Of a stretch of DNA of 22,623 nt, positions 6,326-14,461 are shown piece by piece. A program made the translations under genes and the position numbers. Origin of the DNA: a virus; the IMG/VR virus record IMGVR_UViG_3300037099_000127, positions 1 to 22,623 of that record; one strand, written 5' to 3'. Positions within the stretch are counted from its first letter, which is position 1; every line of letters begins with the position of its first letter. The notes below the pieces were generated by a model. It was not told the origin of the DNA, ran no database searches, and saw only the letters and a program-made list of their open reading frames with translations.

Positions 6326-7467
6326 CCGCCGCAGCCGTTCCCACTCCCGTCGTTTCCGCCCCGACAACTGAGGCCGCTACCGTCCCAGGCACGCCCCTGC
6401 CGGCGCATCCAGAAGCGCCAGGAAAGATCGATCTCAAGGCATTCGTCGAGCAGCGCTACAATGAAAAGCACAAGGTCAACCGCGCGACTCCCGCGACAAC
6501 CGTGCAATCTCCCAAACCCACTCCGCCCACTGCACCGGCTCCGCTCCCTGCACCGGCCACCGCACTTGGGGATGCACTGGCAAAGGTCGAGCCGAAGCCT
6601 GTCGAACTTGCCAAGCCCGTCGAGACCGAGAAGAAAACATCAGAGCAAGACGAGATCGCCGCGCGGCTAGCACGACTTTCCGCCGCGAGTTCGGAGGCTG
6701 CTCAGCGCCGAAAACTCCGGGAGCGTGAGCTAGCCGCCGATGCCAAGTCAAAGGCCGCCGAGACAGCGCACGCGAAAGAGATCGAGCTGGCGAGAAAGTT
6801 GGAGGCGGCGCGGACCAAGGGAAGCAAGCTCGCCATCCTTGAGGCAGCCGGCTACACGCCAGATGAACTAGAAAAATCCGGCTTCGTGGTCGACCTGCTC
6901 GATGAGATGTCGAAGCGAACCGCCCCGCCAACCCTCACGGAAGCCGACGTCGAAAAGAAGATCGCCGAACGCTTGAAGGCCGCCGAGGACGAACGCAAGG
7001 CCGCCGAGGAAATCGCGAGGCAGCGTCAGGAGGCCAACAATCTTGTGGCCAAGGAAGAGTTCTATGGTGCTGTCCGTATCGAATACAAAGCCGGCGACTA
7101 TCCCGCCCTGAAGTCGGACAAGGTTACGCAAGGCCAGCTCGACGCTTTCTACCAGCAGCACTTGCGGGACAAGCCCGGCCAGATTCTCACGGCCAAGGAG
7201 CTACTCGACAAGGCGGAAGGCGCCATCCGCGCAACCCTCAAGGCCCAGAAGGAGCGCATTGAAAAGCTCGAAGAGCTGATCAACCCCAAGGACGACAAGA
7301 AGCCAACACCACCCGCGGCAGCGGTTCGCACCATCACGCCCTCCGTGACCTCCGATGCCGGTGACGCCATCAAGATCGAACCTGCCAAGCGCGAAAGCCT
7401 GCGCGACAAGGAGAAGCGACTCCGGGCAACGGTAGAAGCTCAATTTCAAGCCAGGCCCGCGAAATAG
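6310..7467 (+). CDS. Scaffold-like coiled-coil protein
   Basis: This 385-residue protein sits between portal and capsid genes, the usual place of the scaffold that directs capsid assembly and then leaves the head. The first 110 residues are low-complexity Pro, Ala and Thr, including APLPAPATA. They are followed by long charged helices rich in Lys, Glu and Ala (about 115-180 and 205-250), a short YTPDELEKSGF turn, another helix (290-330) and a basic C-terminus (KRESLRDKEKRLRATVEAQF). Scaffolds commonly end in a basic helical segment that binds coat protein. There is no protease motif, so proteolytic maturation is not indicated here. GAGG at 6302-6305 is a good ribosome-binding site. The assignment rests on position and composition. 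Confidence 0.7.
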   Translation: MSDQVTAAAVPTPVVSAPTTEAATVPGTPLPAHPEAPGKIDLKAFVEQRYNEKHKVNRATPATTVQSPKPTPPTAPAPLPAPATALGDALAKVEPKPVELAKPVETEKKTSEQDEIAARLARLSAASSEAAQRRKLRERELAADAKSKAAETAHAKEIELARKLEAARTKGSKLAILEAAGYTPDELEKSGFVVDLLDEMSKRTAPPTLTEADVEKKIAERLKAAEDERKAAEEIARQRQEANNLVAKEEFYGAVRIEYKAGDYPALKSDKVTQGQLDAFYQQHLRDKPGQILTAKELLDKAEGAIRATLKAQKERIEKLEELINPKDDKKPTPPAAAVRTITPSVTSDAGDAIKIEPAKRESLRDKEKRLRATVEAQFQARPAK

Positions 7468-7468
7468 G

Positions 7469-7499
7469 TTGACGTCCTAACGATTCTGTGAACTACTAA
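7469..7499 (+). promoter_or_regulatory. Weak candidate promoter for the capsid gene
   Basis: TTGACG (7469-7474) could be a -35 box, with TACTAA (7494-7499) as -10. The spacer is 19 bp, longer than ideal. It lies at the start of the only sizeable intergenic gap in the structural block, and capsid genes often have an extra promoter. The match is weak. Confidence 0.25.
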
Positions 7500-7551
7500 A
7501 GGCAACCGACGCCCATGTCGGCGCGAAATCCATAGATCCTGCGATTTTGGG

Positions 7552-7638
7552 GTCACCTGAATAAGAGGTCCGCAGCACAAGTGATGCTCGGACAAACCAC
7601 CGGGCCAGCGCGCGAGCGCTGCCCTTGCATCAGGTGAC
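7552..7638 (+). promoter_or_regulatory. Potential three-way-junction RNA sequestering the capsid gene's ribosome-binding site
   Basis: GTCACCTGA (7552-7560) is the exact reverse complement of TCAGGTGAC (7630-7638). The second arm contains AGGTGA (7632-7637), the Shine-Dalgarno sequence of the capsid gene at 7642. Two hairpins lie between the arms. The first pairs GTCCG (7568-7572) with CGGAC (7589-7593), then after bulged C7573 AGCA with TGCT, around a 7-nt loop. The second pairs GGG (7602-7604) with CCC (7622-7624), then after bulged C7605 CAGCGC with GCGCTG, capped by the GNRA-type loop GCGA (7612-7615). Each inner stem has nine pairs and one bulged C. If folded, the ribosome would be kept off until the outer stem opened. 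The regulatory role is inference from base pairing. Confidence 0.5.
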
Positions 7639-7641
7639 ATC

Positions 7642-8988
7642 ATGGGCGCTACTTTCACAGTTGGAGACCTCGGGGGAGTTTTCTCCCAGGTCATGGAGCA
7701 CCAGAATCGCGACATCGTCGACATCTGGACCCAGGCAATCGACCCTCTTCTGGCCGCTTTCGAGGCTCAATCGAGCAACGATGGTTTGGGCCGAGCCTTC
7801 ATCACCCGCGTTGAATACGACACGGGTGTCAGCGCGAACGCGCAGTACACCCTGGCGAACGATATCGCCACGTCTACCGACCTCGGGGCCGCCGCTCTCC
7901 GAGGCCGCTGGTCGACCAACGCAGCCAAGATCGAAGCCATTGCGATGTGGGATCGCGATTCGATGCTGGCCGCAGTCGGCGACGGTCCTGGCGAAGTTGT
8001 CGACATCGTCACCCGCGAGCGCAAGGCGAAGATCGCCTATGTTCGCCACCTGCTGTCCATCATGGCGGCCGAGCGTGGTTGGGGACGAATTTCAACGATC
8101 TCCGTAATCGCCTCCGGGCAAAACTACTTCACGGTGCCGCTGTCCGAGGTGAGCCGCTTCCGCATCGGCATGCGGGTCGTGTTCGGTGCCACCGAGGCCA
8201 CTGGGACTCTGCGCGGAACCGACGGAGCTGGCGATCAGTCCGGGTGGGGCAACGCCTGGACCGTGTCCGGCACCGTTCCGCAGACGGGCAACGTCGTGCT
8301 CGAAACTCGCTCCGCCGACGGTGCCACCAGTCCTTACGACACGGACGCGGTCCGCAACGCCGACACGGTCTTCATTCAGGGCTTCCGACAGAACACCGCG
8401 AGCCCCACCCCACAGTGCCCCGTCGGTATGCGGGGCTGGGTGGATCCGTCCGGCGTGTCCTCAGGTGAGACGTCCTTCATGGGTCTCGCCCGCCGAAACA
8501 TCTGGCAGCTCTGCGGGATCACCATGGACGCCTCCGCCGGGTCGCTCTCCATCGCCGACGCCCTCATCGAGGGCAACATGCTGGCCGAGCAGTACGACAC
8601 CGAGATCGACACCTGGATGGTGTCTGTCTATGACTACGCCACCTTGATCCGCGACAAGGAACGGGTCAAGCTGGTGAGCCTCAACATCGGCCCGTACAGC
8701 GTGGGATTCGATGGCGTCGAAGTGCTCGGAGGCAAGGGCAAGGTTCGCGTCACCCCGTCCAAGTACATCAGCCAAGGCATCTGCTGGGGCGGCCCGTTCA
8801 ACTCGGCGGAGTTCGGCCCCATGCTCAAGCACAACGGCGAGTTGGTCAACACCGACAACGCCGACGGCAACGAATACCTGCGCATGCCCACGTCGACGGC
8901 ATTCCAGCAGAGGCTGTTCTTCCGTGGCGCCATGGTCGTCCCGGGCCCCGGCAAGTTCGTCACCATCGCGAACCTGCCCACCACCTAG
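7642..8988 (+). CDS. Major capsid protein
   Basis: The 448-residue product follows the scaffold gene and is the best candidate for the coat protein. The N-terminus (VGDLGGVFSQVMEHQNRDIVDIWTQ) is helical. The middle has a long helix containing AKIAYVRHLLSIMAAERGWGRI (about 130-152), then beta-rich segments with an HK97-like alternation (YFTVPLSEVSRFRIGMRVVFG). The C-terminal half includes SLSIADALIEGNMLAEQYDTEIDTWMVS and a terminal strand segment (AFQQRLFFRGAMVVPGPGKFVTIANLP). It has its own structured leader and is followed by a terminator-like hairpin, as expected for a highly expressed gene. AGGTGA lies 4 nt before ATG; because it pairs with the distal part of the anti-Shine-Dalgarno sequence, this spacing is functional. 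The coat-protein call is strong; the exact fold is inferred. Confidence 0.82.
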   Translation: MGATFTVGDLGGVFSQVMEHQNRDIVDIWTQAIDPLLAAFEAQSSNDGLGRAFITRVEYDTGVSANAQYTLANDIATSTDLGAAALRGRWSTNAAKIEAIAMWDRDSMLAAVGDGPGEVVDIVTRERKAKIAYVRHLLSIMAAERGWGRISTISVIASGQNYFTVPLSEVSRFRIGMRVVFGATEATGTLRGTDGAGDQSGWGNAWTVSGTVPQTGNVVLETRSADGATSPYDTDAVRNADTVFIQGFRQNTASPTPQCPVGMRGWVDPSGVSSGETSFMGLARRNIWQLCGITMDASAGSLSIADALIEGNMLAEQYDTEIDTWMVSVYDYATLIRDKERVKLVSLNIGPYSVGFDGVEVLGGKGKVRVTPSKYISQGICWGGPFNSAEFGPMLKHNGELVNTDNADGNEYLRMPTSTAFQQRLFFRGAMVVPGPGKFVTIANLPTT

Positions 8989-9001
8989 TCAACAGTCGGA
9001 C

Positions 9002-9026
9002 GGGGCCGGGATAGCTCGGCCCCTTT
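9002..9026 (+). terminator. Intrinsic-terminator-like hairpin after the capsid gene
   Basis: GGGGCCG (9002-9008) pairs perfectly with CGGCCCC (9017-9023) around an 8-nt loop and is followed by TTT (9024-9026). The stem is strong but the T-run is short, so partial termination is more likely than a full stop. It lies 13 nt after the capsid stop, the usual place of an attenuator that favours capsid expression over downstream genes. CTTTC (9023-9027) can also pair with GAAAG (9031-9035), which overlaps the next ribosome-binding site. Confidence 0.6.
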
Positions 9027-9041
9027 CGACGAAAGGCAAGC

Positions 9042-9383
9042 ATGGCATTTCAACCCGACAGGCCGCTGGACGATGAGGAAGGCGACAAGCCGCACCTTGC
9101 AATCGCCATCGGCGTGAGTCCGAAGAAAACGCGGTCGGCGTTCAAACCAGATGCCCCGCTCGATGGGGAAGAAGATGGCGGCGACGAGACCGACGCGGAG
9201 ACGCGCGCAAAAGAGGGTTGTGAAATCCTCGCGAAGATGATCAGCGCTGGGAGGGTGGACGCGAAGCGCTTGCAGGAATGCCTGCACAGCGTGTTTCAGG
9301 CGTTCGAGGACATGCCCCACAGTGAGAACGAGGAAGGCGAAGAGGAAGACAAGGGCGGCGAATACGACAAGGAAGGGAACTAA
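9042..9383 (+). CDS. Acidic protein with a duplicated peptide, 113 aa
   Basis: This acidic protein lies between the capsid and decoration-like genes. It contains two near-copies of one peptide, AFQPDRPLDDEEG (residues 2-14) and AFKPDAPLDGEED (33-45), joined by a linker. A helical stretch follows (KEGCEILAKMISAGRVDAKRLQECLHSVFQAFEDM, about 57-91), then a Glu/Asp/Gly-rich tail. The repeated peptide looks like a short binding motif, perhaps for the capsid, but no family is recognised. AAAGG (9032-9036) gives a suitable ribosome-binding site. It could be a minor head protein; this is inference from position only. Confidence 0.65.
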   Translation: MAFQPDRPLDDEEGDKPHLAIAIGVSPKKTRSAFKPDAPLDGEEDGGDETDAETRAKEGCEILAKMISAGRVDAKRLQECLHSVFQAFEDMPHSENEEGEEEDKGGEYDKEGN

Positions 9384-9386
9384 CCA

Positions 9387-10031
9387 ATGACCGTCACAGC
9401 AGTCACGCGAGACCAACTCGAATACCCGGCAGACGTCTACAACGCGACGGCCATCAAGGCATGGGTGGATGCCGTCACCACGGCAGCGAACGCGGGATCG
9501 CTCGCAGGAGGGGCCCTTTCTGCGGACACTCCTGGGCGCGCCGTCATGGCGACCGGCTATTTCAACGCCGCCAAGGCGCTCGACGCTTTCGCGGCGCTGG
9601 CCATCGTCAACAGCCTAGTCGCCAACAACACGCTCACGGGCGGCAAGATCGCCGTCGCTGCTGCCGGGAATACCATCCCGGCGGTCCCCGTTGAGTACAT
9701 CATCTCGGTGCCCGACGGGGCCACGGGAAATATCGACACGACCGTTGACTCCACGGTGGGAAAATTCACCATAACAAGCATTCGCATTCTCAAGGACGCA
9801 AACGCCGGAGGAGCCTCGGACACCATCCAGATCGCAAACGGCACGGTAGCAACTCCGATCACCGAGGCGGTCAGCGTGAATGTCGCGGCAAACACCGTCG
9901 TCTCGCCCGCGACGATTCTATCCGCCAACGCCATCGTCAGCTCTGCCGCGGTCCTGCGTGTGATTCGCACGAAGTCTTCTGCGGCCGACGCCGGATGCAC
10001 CGTCATCGTTCACGGATACAAGACGGCGTAA
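9387..10031 (+). CDS. Probable head decoration / beta-rich virion protein
   Basis: This 214-residue protein has an Ala-rich helical N-terminal part (AIKAWVDAVTTAANAGSLAGG; YFNAAKALDAFAALAIVNSLVANN). A C-terminal domain (about 105-214) of alternating strands follows: YIISVPDGATGNID, KFTITSIRILKDANAGGASDTIQIANG, AVSVNVAANTVVSPATI, LRVIRTKSSAADAGCTVIVHGYK. That pattern (DTI.I.NG ... I..A.S.NVA ... LRV..TK) resembles beta-sandwich proteins encoded just after capsid genes in many phages, thought to decorate the head. There is no signal peptide. AAGGAAGG before the start serves as the ribosome-binding site. The decoration role is inferred. Confidence 0.6.
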   Translation: MTVTAVTRDQLEYPADVYNATAIKAWVDAVTTAANAGSLAGGALSADTPGRAVMATGYFNAAKALDAFAALAIVNSLVANNTLTGGKIAVAAAGNTIPAVPVEYIISVPDGATGNIDTTVDSTVGKFTITSIRILKDANAGGASDTIQIANGTVATPITEAVSVNVAANTVVSPATILSANAIVSSAAVLRVIRTKSSAADAGCTVIVHGYKTA

Positions 10032-10040
10032 GGCGCAGCC

Positions 10041-10673
10041 GTGCCCGTCGCCGAAATGTCAATCGAAGATGCCGTGGACGCCGTGCGGTCGGCCACGGCG
10101 CACGACAATGATCAACAGGTGACGGACGTTCAAATCACCGCCGAGCTTGACCGGGAATACCGGCGCGTTCGGCGGTGGATTTCCACGTTCATGCCCGAAT
10201 TCTACGCCGTGGAGTATCTGCCTCCTCCCCTGGTTGGTGCCCAGGGCGGGGCCACCATCGCGAAGCCGGACGACTACGAACGTGTGATCCGATTCGAGCG
10301 CCAGTTCCCTATGAACTCCTGGTATCCGATGGCCATGAGGTCGATCAAGAACCAGAAGACCGGCATAGCCATCGACGTATCTGGCCAGTACAGGCTGACC
10401 TACGTGGCGAGGCCGGTCGACGGATACGACTCCTTCAACGTGCCCGAAGGATGCGAGGATTTGCTTACGCTCCCGGTTGCCGCGTGGCTGCGCGCTCGTC
10501 ATGACGAAGATCCTTCGTTCCACATGCAGCGCTACGCGGACATCAAGGAAACGGCAATTGCCGACTTGCGCATGCGCTACGGTGCCCATCAGCGCACGGG
10601 CTTGCAGTTGTCCCCATTCTGGGGGCCCGAAACGTCGTTCTATGAATCAGGCAGCAACTTTGTGATCTTCTAA
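10041..10673 (+). CDS. Head-to-tail adaptor (podovirus connector-like)
   Basis: The 210-residue product lies between capsid and nozzle genes, where P22 places gp4 and T7 places gp11. The first 60 residues are helical (SIEDAVDAVRSAT; ITAELDREYRRVRRWISTFMPEFYAV). A beta-rich middle follows (AQGGATIAKPDDYERVIRFERQ; GQYRLTYVARPVDGYDSF), then helices (DLLTLPVAAWLRARHDEDPSFHMQRYADIKETAIADLRMRYG) and an extended C-terminus. 'PDDYERVIRFE' followed by a late helical bundle is typical of podovirus adaptor proteins. The GTG at 10041 has AAGGCG upstream; ATG 10056 is an alternative start losing five residues. The stop shares one base with the next start (TAATG). Confidence 0.6.
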   Translation: MPVAEMSIEDAVDAVRSATAHDNDQQVTDVQITAELDREYRRVRRWISTFMPEFYAVEYLPPPLVGAQGGATIAKPDDYERVIRFERQFPMNSWYPMAMRSIKNQKTGIAIDVSGQYRLTYVARPVDGYDSFNVPEGCEDLLTLPVAAWLRARHDEDPSFHMQRYADIKETAIADLRMRYGAHQRTGLQLSPFWGPETSFYESGSNFVIF

Positions 10674-13600
10674 TGGCTCTTGCGAAGCAGTCCATTACCC
10701 TGTTCTACGGTGACACCGATCAGGACACCGGGCGCAAGAGCGTGAAGCTCGGAGATCTGATCGTCGCTAAGAACTGCCAGCAAGTGAAGGGCGGAGAGTT
10801 CTCGAAGCGCGACGGCTTTACCGCCATCGGGCAGGGATATGATTATCAGAGCGGGGGTATCACCCCGGATTCGATTCTTTCCCCCGATGGAACGCAAGTC
10901 ATTACGAGAGACGCAGTCACCGACGCGACCTATGTGCGCGGAACGAGCAACACGTCCAATCAGTACCAGGGGCACGCGACAAGATTCGTAACTCAAGTCA
11001 ATACGCGCTTTCCTGCCCTTGGAAGTGGTCAGCAAGAATCCCCCATGGCCAAGCAGTCGGGCAATTATGTCGCGTGGCTTATAGACGCGGGACACTTCGT
11101 CATCGCGCAGGTCAATCCGGATACGGCCGCGGATGCCTTCTCTCCGACTGGCGACTGGGAGACCATCATTCAACAAACCGCGCCTATCTCCGTGGCAGCC
11201 ATCTCTGGCAATGTCAGCTTGCAGATCAAGAGCTTCGCGATCATTGATGCGCCTGTCTTCGATGCCTATAATTTGTGGTTTTGCTGGGTGGATTGGTCAA
11301 ATCAGATCTTCGCGTACAGAGTTCCGCACTCCAATCTATCCTCCGGCTCCTTTCATGTGACGTTTCAGCTTGTCAATTCCGGAACTCTCTACAACGCGTT
11401 CACGAGCGTGACCATGGGTATGGTGGATGCAAACAATCTCGCCATTGCGGCGTGCGGCGTCCAGTACGACACCTCGGCGGCATTCGTGGCACCGGGCCAA
11501 GCCGGATCGGCAGCTACGGGATTTCGTGCGGCCAGCGGAGAGTCGTGTGGTGCGAGCAATTACGCCAAGTCCATTTCGTCGCACTTCTACCTTGCCCTTT
11601 CGGGAGGTCCGGCATCGAGTCCGGTGTCCTATCTCGGAACGCAAGGCAAAGCCGTGGCCGCATGCTGCACCATCGCGAGCGTGGCGGGAGGATTCCAGAC
11701 GTCGAGCGGGACTTGGTACTATGCCTTTGTTGGTGCCAGCAACGCCGGGGATTGGGCCATCATCCTCCAATCCGTAGATGCCGCCACCCTGGAAGTGACG
11801 ACCTATGTGGATTCATTCCCGGCTGTTGCTCCCGACGAGTACGGGAGCCCGACTGACTTCGATGCGACGCTGTTCGCGCGCTACGGTTGGTTCTACAATG
11901 GGGCCTTGGCGGCCAAGGAAACGACAACCGGGATAGAGATCGCGGTGACGTCCATTCCGTACTACGTGACAACCAATGGAACGTTTCGCACGTGGAATCC
12001 TGATTATCTGGCGACGCAATGCTTTGCGTACACCACCACGATCGCCAGCTGGTCGCGGAAATGGATAGCACTCGGGGCAAGCGTTGCGCAAGGATGGATC
12101 CGCCTGCGCGACTACTCGAATACTGGGGCGCACGCGCTGGAGAGCGGGAACGACTACCTGATCACCCAATGGGAGGACAAGACGGCCTTGCAGCCCTCCT
12201 TTCATGTGCGCGAGTGGGACACAGGGGCGATCCTAGCCCAGCTCGCCTACGGGCAGGCGGCACACATCGGCGGGACGGCGACGCGAGACTTGCAAGTGCA
12301 GAGCTATTGCAGCGACCTTCACCAGCCTATGGTTAACGGTGTCCTCTACACGGCTGAAGGCGCTCCGCTCAATATCTACGTTGGATTGCAAAGCGCAAAT
12401 CAGAACGCGTGCGTCGATATCGCAACTGTGCAGCTTCAAATCTGGGATCAGCGGACGAATGCGCCGCCACTGTGGCAGAATCCCGTCGCGTGGCAAGGGT
12501 ACTCGCTGGCGCCGGGGCCAATCCCGACGATCTGCAATGGATTCCAGAAAGTGCGAGAAGCTGGGCCACTGGTGTACCCGTCGATGCCGGAAGCGTATAT
12601 AACGAATGATGTCCGTTGCTTTGGGGCATTCAACACTGCGGGCGTATACGATATGTCCATGTGGACCAAGCTATCCGGGATAGACGTATATCAGCGCAAT
12701 GCGAATGGAGCCTTTTTCGGATATCGCCCGTCTGACGGTCCAATGAACCCGACACTGCCAATGGATACGATGGATCAGTTTGCCATCACGGAAGGATACC
12801 CAACTGATGGAATTTATACTTTAGTGAACGTGGGTAGTATCTCTACTCAGGCCGTAATTCAGCGATCCGTAAATGCAAATACTTCGGAACTTCTGTTCGG
12901 GATCACGTTTCATGTCGTTGGGCCTGGCGGGTCAAACGTCGGGACATATTTTCAGGAGGCGGATGGAGTGGGCACTATTGATGTCACCCAGCCGAACTTT
13001 GCTCCAGTGACGTCTGGCTATGTGGCGCCAACGGGAGACACATCGGTAGCTGTCGTATATCGCCTCACAAGTTCGGATGGAACAATTTGGCGCTCATCTC
13101 CCTATATTCTTCCGAATAGTCTTGTTTGGGAGTCCATGGCAATCTCGCGACTTCGAGTCCCGACGCTCCGCCACCTGATGGAGGGCACAGCAGCGGAAAT
13201 TGAAATATACATAGGCCAAGTTGATTTACAGTTGGTCACGGTCATTGTGAATGATTCGACCGTGGACTGGATAGATCAGATTCTAGCCGGTCCGACCGCA
13301 TCTTATCCCACGATTAGCGCCGCTGTCACGGCGGCCGGCCCCGGTGAACTCCTCTACACCACCGGGGGAGCACTCGAAAATGCTCCCCCGCCGAACGCTC
13401 GCGCGGTCTACATCTGGAAAGACCGCGCATTTTGCGCTGATGGAAACCGGATCTGGGTTTCGCAGGAATTCGCCGACGGCATCGGAATTCAGTGGAATGA
13501 CATCACGTCCATCGAATGGGGCGAGGGGACCGGCGACATCCTTGGCATCTGCCACACAGACTGGAATTATCTCGCATTCTTCAAAAGGGACGCCATCGCA

Positions 13601-14461
13601 GTCATTTCCGGGACGGGCCCCGACGGCATGGGATCGGGCAATTACATCGTGCAGACCTTGAGCACCAAGGCGGGATGCTCGAACCCGAAGAGCCTCATCA
13701 ACGGGGCCGATGGGTGCTATTTCCAGGACTCGCAGACGGGGCGCCTTATGCTACTCAATGCCTCGCTGCAAGTTGCGGAAGCGGCTCCGGGCGCATTCGA
13801 CATCACGGCGGGAACGGACCCGTATACAGTGAACCCAATCACGTGCGCGTTGCACGTGGAACAAAAGCGTCAGATGTGGTTCTATGTCGGCGGAGACGCG
13901 AGCACGATCATCGTGTTGGACTACAAGCACCGAGGAGAGTCTTGCCCCGCTGGAAGCGTCTACACCTGGGACGTGTCCGCGTTGGGAGCACCGTGTGGAA
14001 TGGCCATCGTTCACAACATTCCGACTCTGATCTTTACGGACGGAAGCGTTGCTGAGCAGACAGCGGCGCAATGCTATGACCAGACGGTGAGTTCCGTGAA
14101 GCATGCGATCTTGCAGTCGATGCAGACGTCAGACATCAATCCGCTTGGGTTGCAACGCCAATTCAACCTTTCGAGGATTCAGTTCCTTGGCGAGTTCCAA
14201 GACCAGAGCACGATCACGCTGACGACTTATCCGGACTTTTCGGGCTTTGGCAGCACGAGCGGCCCAGTTAACTTGACCACGGGGCCGGCTCAATTCGTCA
14301 CGAGACCGCCGAATGCTATGCGAATTCAGTCGATTCGCTTTCAGGTGGACGAGGGAGTTTATGCATCCATCTATGGCCGAGGTTTCAAGTTCATTGGCTT
14401 TGCGCTTGAAGTACAGGATTGCGGAAAGATCGCAAGCCTTAGCGTTGGGAGGGTCATCTAA
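10673..14461 (+). CDS. Tail nozzle-like / DNA stabilisation protein, 1262 aa
   Basis: This is the largest gene of the window. The N-terminus (VKLGDLIVAKNCQQVKGGEFSKRDGFTAI) and C-terminal third (from about residue 920: ARAVYIWKDRAFCADGNRIWVSQ; GDILGICHTDWNYLAFFKRDAIAVISG; GADGCYFQDSQTGRLMLLN; ending MRIQSIRFQVDEGVYASIYGRGFKFIGFALEV) resemble the beta-propeller layout of P22 gp10 and other podovirus nozzle proteins. The end matches the 'I...RR.IGFKL.V' pattern. The family is usually about 470-800 residues, so this protein carries several hundred extra central residues of beta-rich sequence with no motif I recognise. Bases 12780-13260 are poorer in GC than the flanks. It should form the tail tip below the adaptor. 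Start TAATG; the stop overlaps the next ATG by one base. Confidence 0.65.
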   Translation: MALAKQSITLFYGDTDQDTGRKSVKLGDLIVAKNCQQVKGGEFSKRDGFTAIGQGYDYQSGGITPDSILSPDGTQVITRDAVTDATYVRGTSNTSNQYQGHATRFVTQVNTRFPALGSGQQESPMAKQSGNYVAWLIDAGHFVIAQVNPDTAADAFSPTGDWETIIQQTAPISVAAISGNVSLQIKSFAIIDAPVFDAYNLWFCWVDWSNQIFAYRVPHSNLSSGSFHVTFQLVNSGTLYNAFTSVTMGMVDANNLAIAACGVQYDTSAAFVAPGQAGSAATGFRAASGESCGASNYAKSISSHFYLALSGGPASSPVSYLGTQGKAVAACCTIASVAGGFQTSSGTWYYAFVGASNAGDWAIILQSVDAATLEVTTYVDSFPAVAPDEYGSPTDFDATLFARYGWFYNGALAAKETTTGIEIAVTSIPYYVTTNGTFRTWNPDYLATQCFAYTTTIASWSRKWIALGASVAQGWIRLRDYSNTGAHALESGNDYLITQWEDKTALQPSFHVREWDTGAILAQLAYGQAAHIGGTATRDLQVQSYCSDLHQPMVNGVLYTAEGAPLNIYVGLQSANQNACVDIATVQLQIWDQRTNAPPLWQNPVAWQGYSLAPGPIPTICNGFQKVREAGPLVYPSMPEAYITNDVRCFGAFNTAGVYDMSMWTKLSGIDVYQRNANGAFFGYRPSDGPMNPTLPMDTMDQFAITEGYPTDGIYTLVNVGSISTQAVIQRSVNANTSELLFGITFHVVGPGGSNVGTYFQEADGVGTIDVTQPNFAPVTSGYVAPTGDTSVAVVYRLTSSDGTIWRSSPYILPNSLVWESMAISRLRVPTLRHLMEGTAAEIEIYIGQVDLQLVTVIVNDSTVDWIDQILAGPTASYPTISAAVTAAGPGELLYTTGGALENAPPPNARAVYIWKDRAFCADGNRIWVSQEFADGIGIQWNDITSIEWGEGTGDILGICHTDWNYLAFFKRDAIAVISGTGPDGMGSGNYIVQTLSTKAGCSNPKSLINGADGCYFQDSQTGRLMLLNASLQVAEAAPGAFDITAGTDPYTVNPITCALHVEQKRQMWFYVGGDASTIIVLDYKHRGESCPAGSVYTWDVSALGAPCGMAIVHNIPTLIFTDGSVAEQTAAQCYDQTVSSVKHAILQSMQTSDINPLGLQRQFNLSRIQFLGEFQDQSTITLTTYPDFSGFGSTSGPVNLTTGPAQFVTRPPNAMRIQSIRFQVDEGVYASIYGRGFKFIGFALEVQDCGKIASLSVGRVI

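Larger units (their letters stand above)
7468..7641 (+). other. Intergenic leader of the major capsid gene
   Basis: This 174-base gap is the longest between structural genes. Besides the weak promoter and the three-way junction described separately, it contains a hairpin with CCGAC (7506-7510) pairing GTCGG (7517-7521) around a 6-nt loop, and a weaker AAATC/GATTT pair (7526-7530 with 7543-7547). No small gene is supported here. Confidence 0.6.

Noticed and set aside
6310-7467. Head maturation protease fused to the scaffold
   Set aside because: No serine-protease or ClpP-like motif is visible; the protein is low-complexity and helical.
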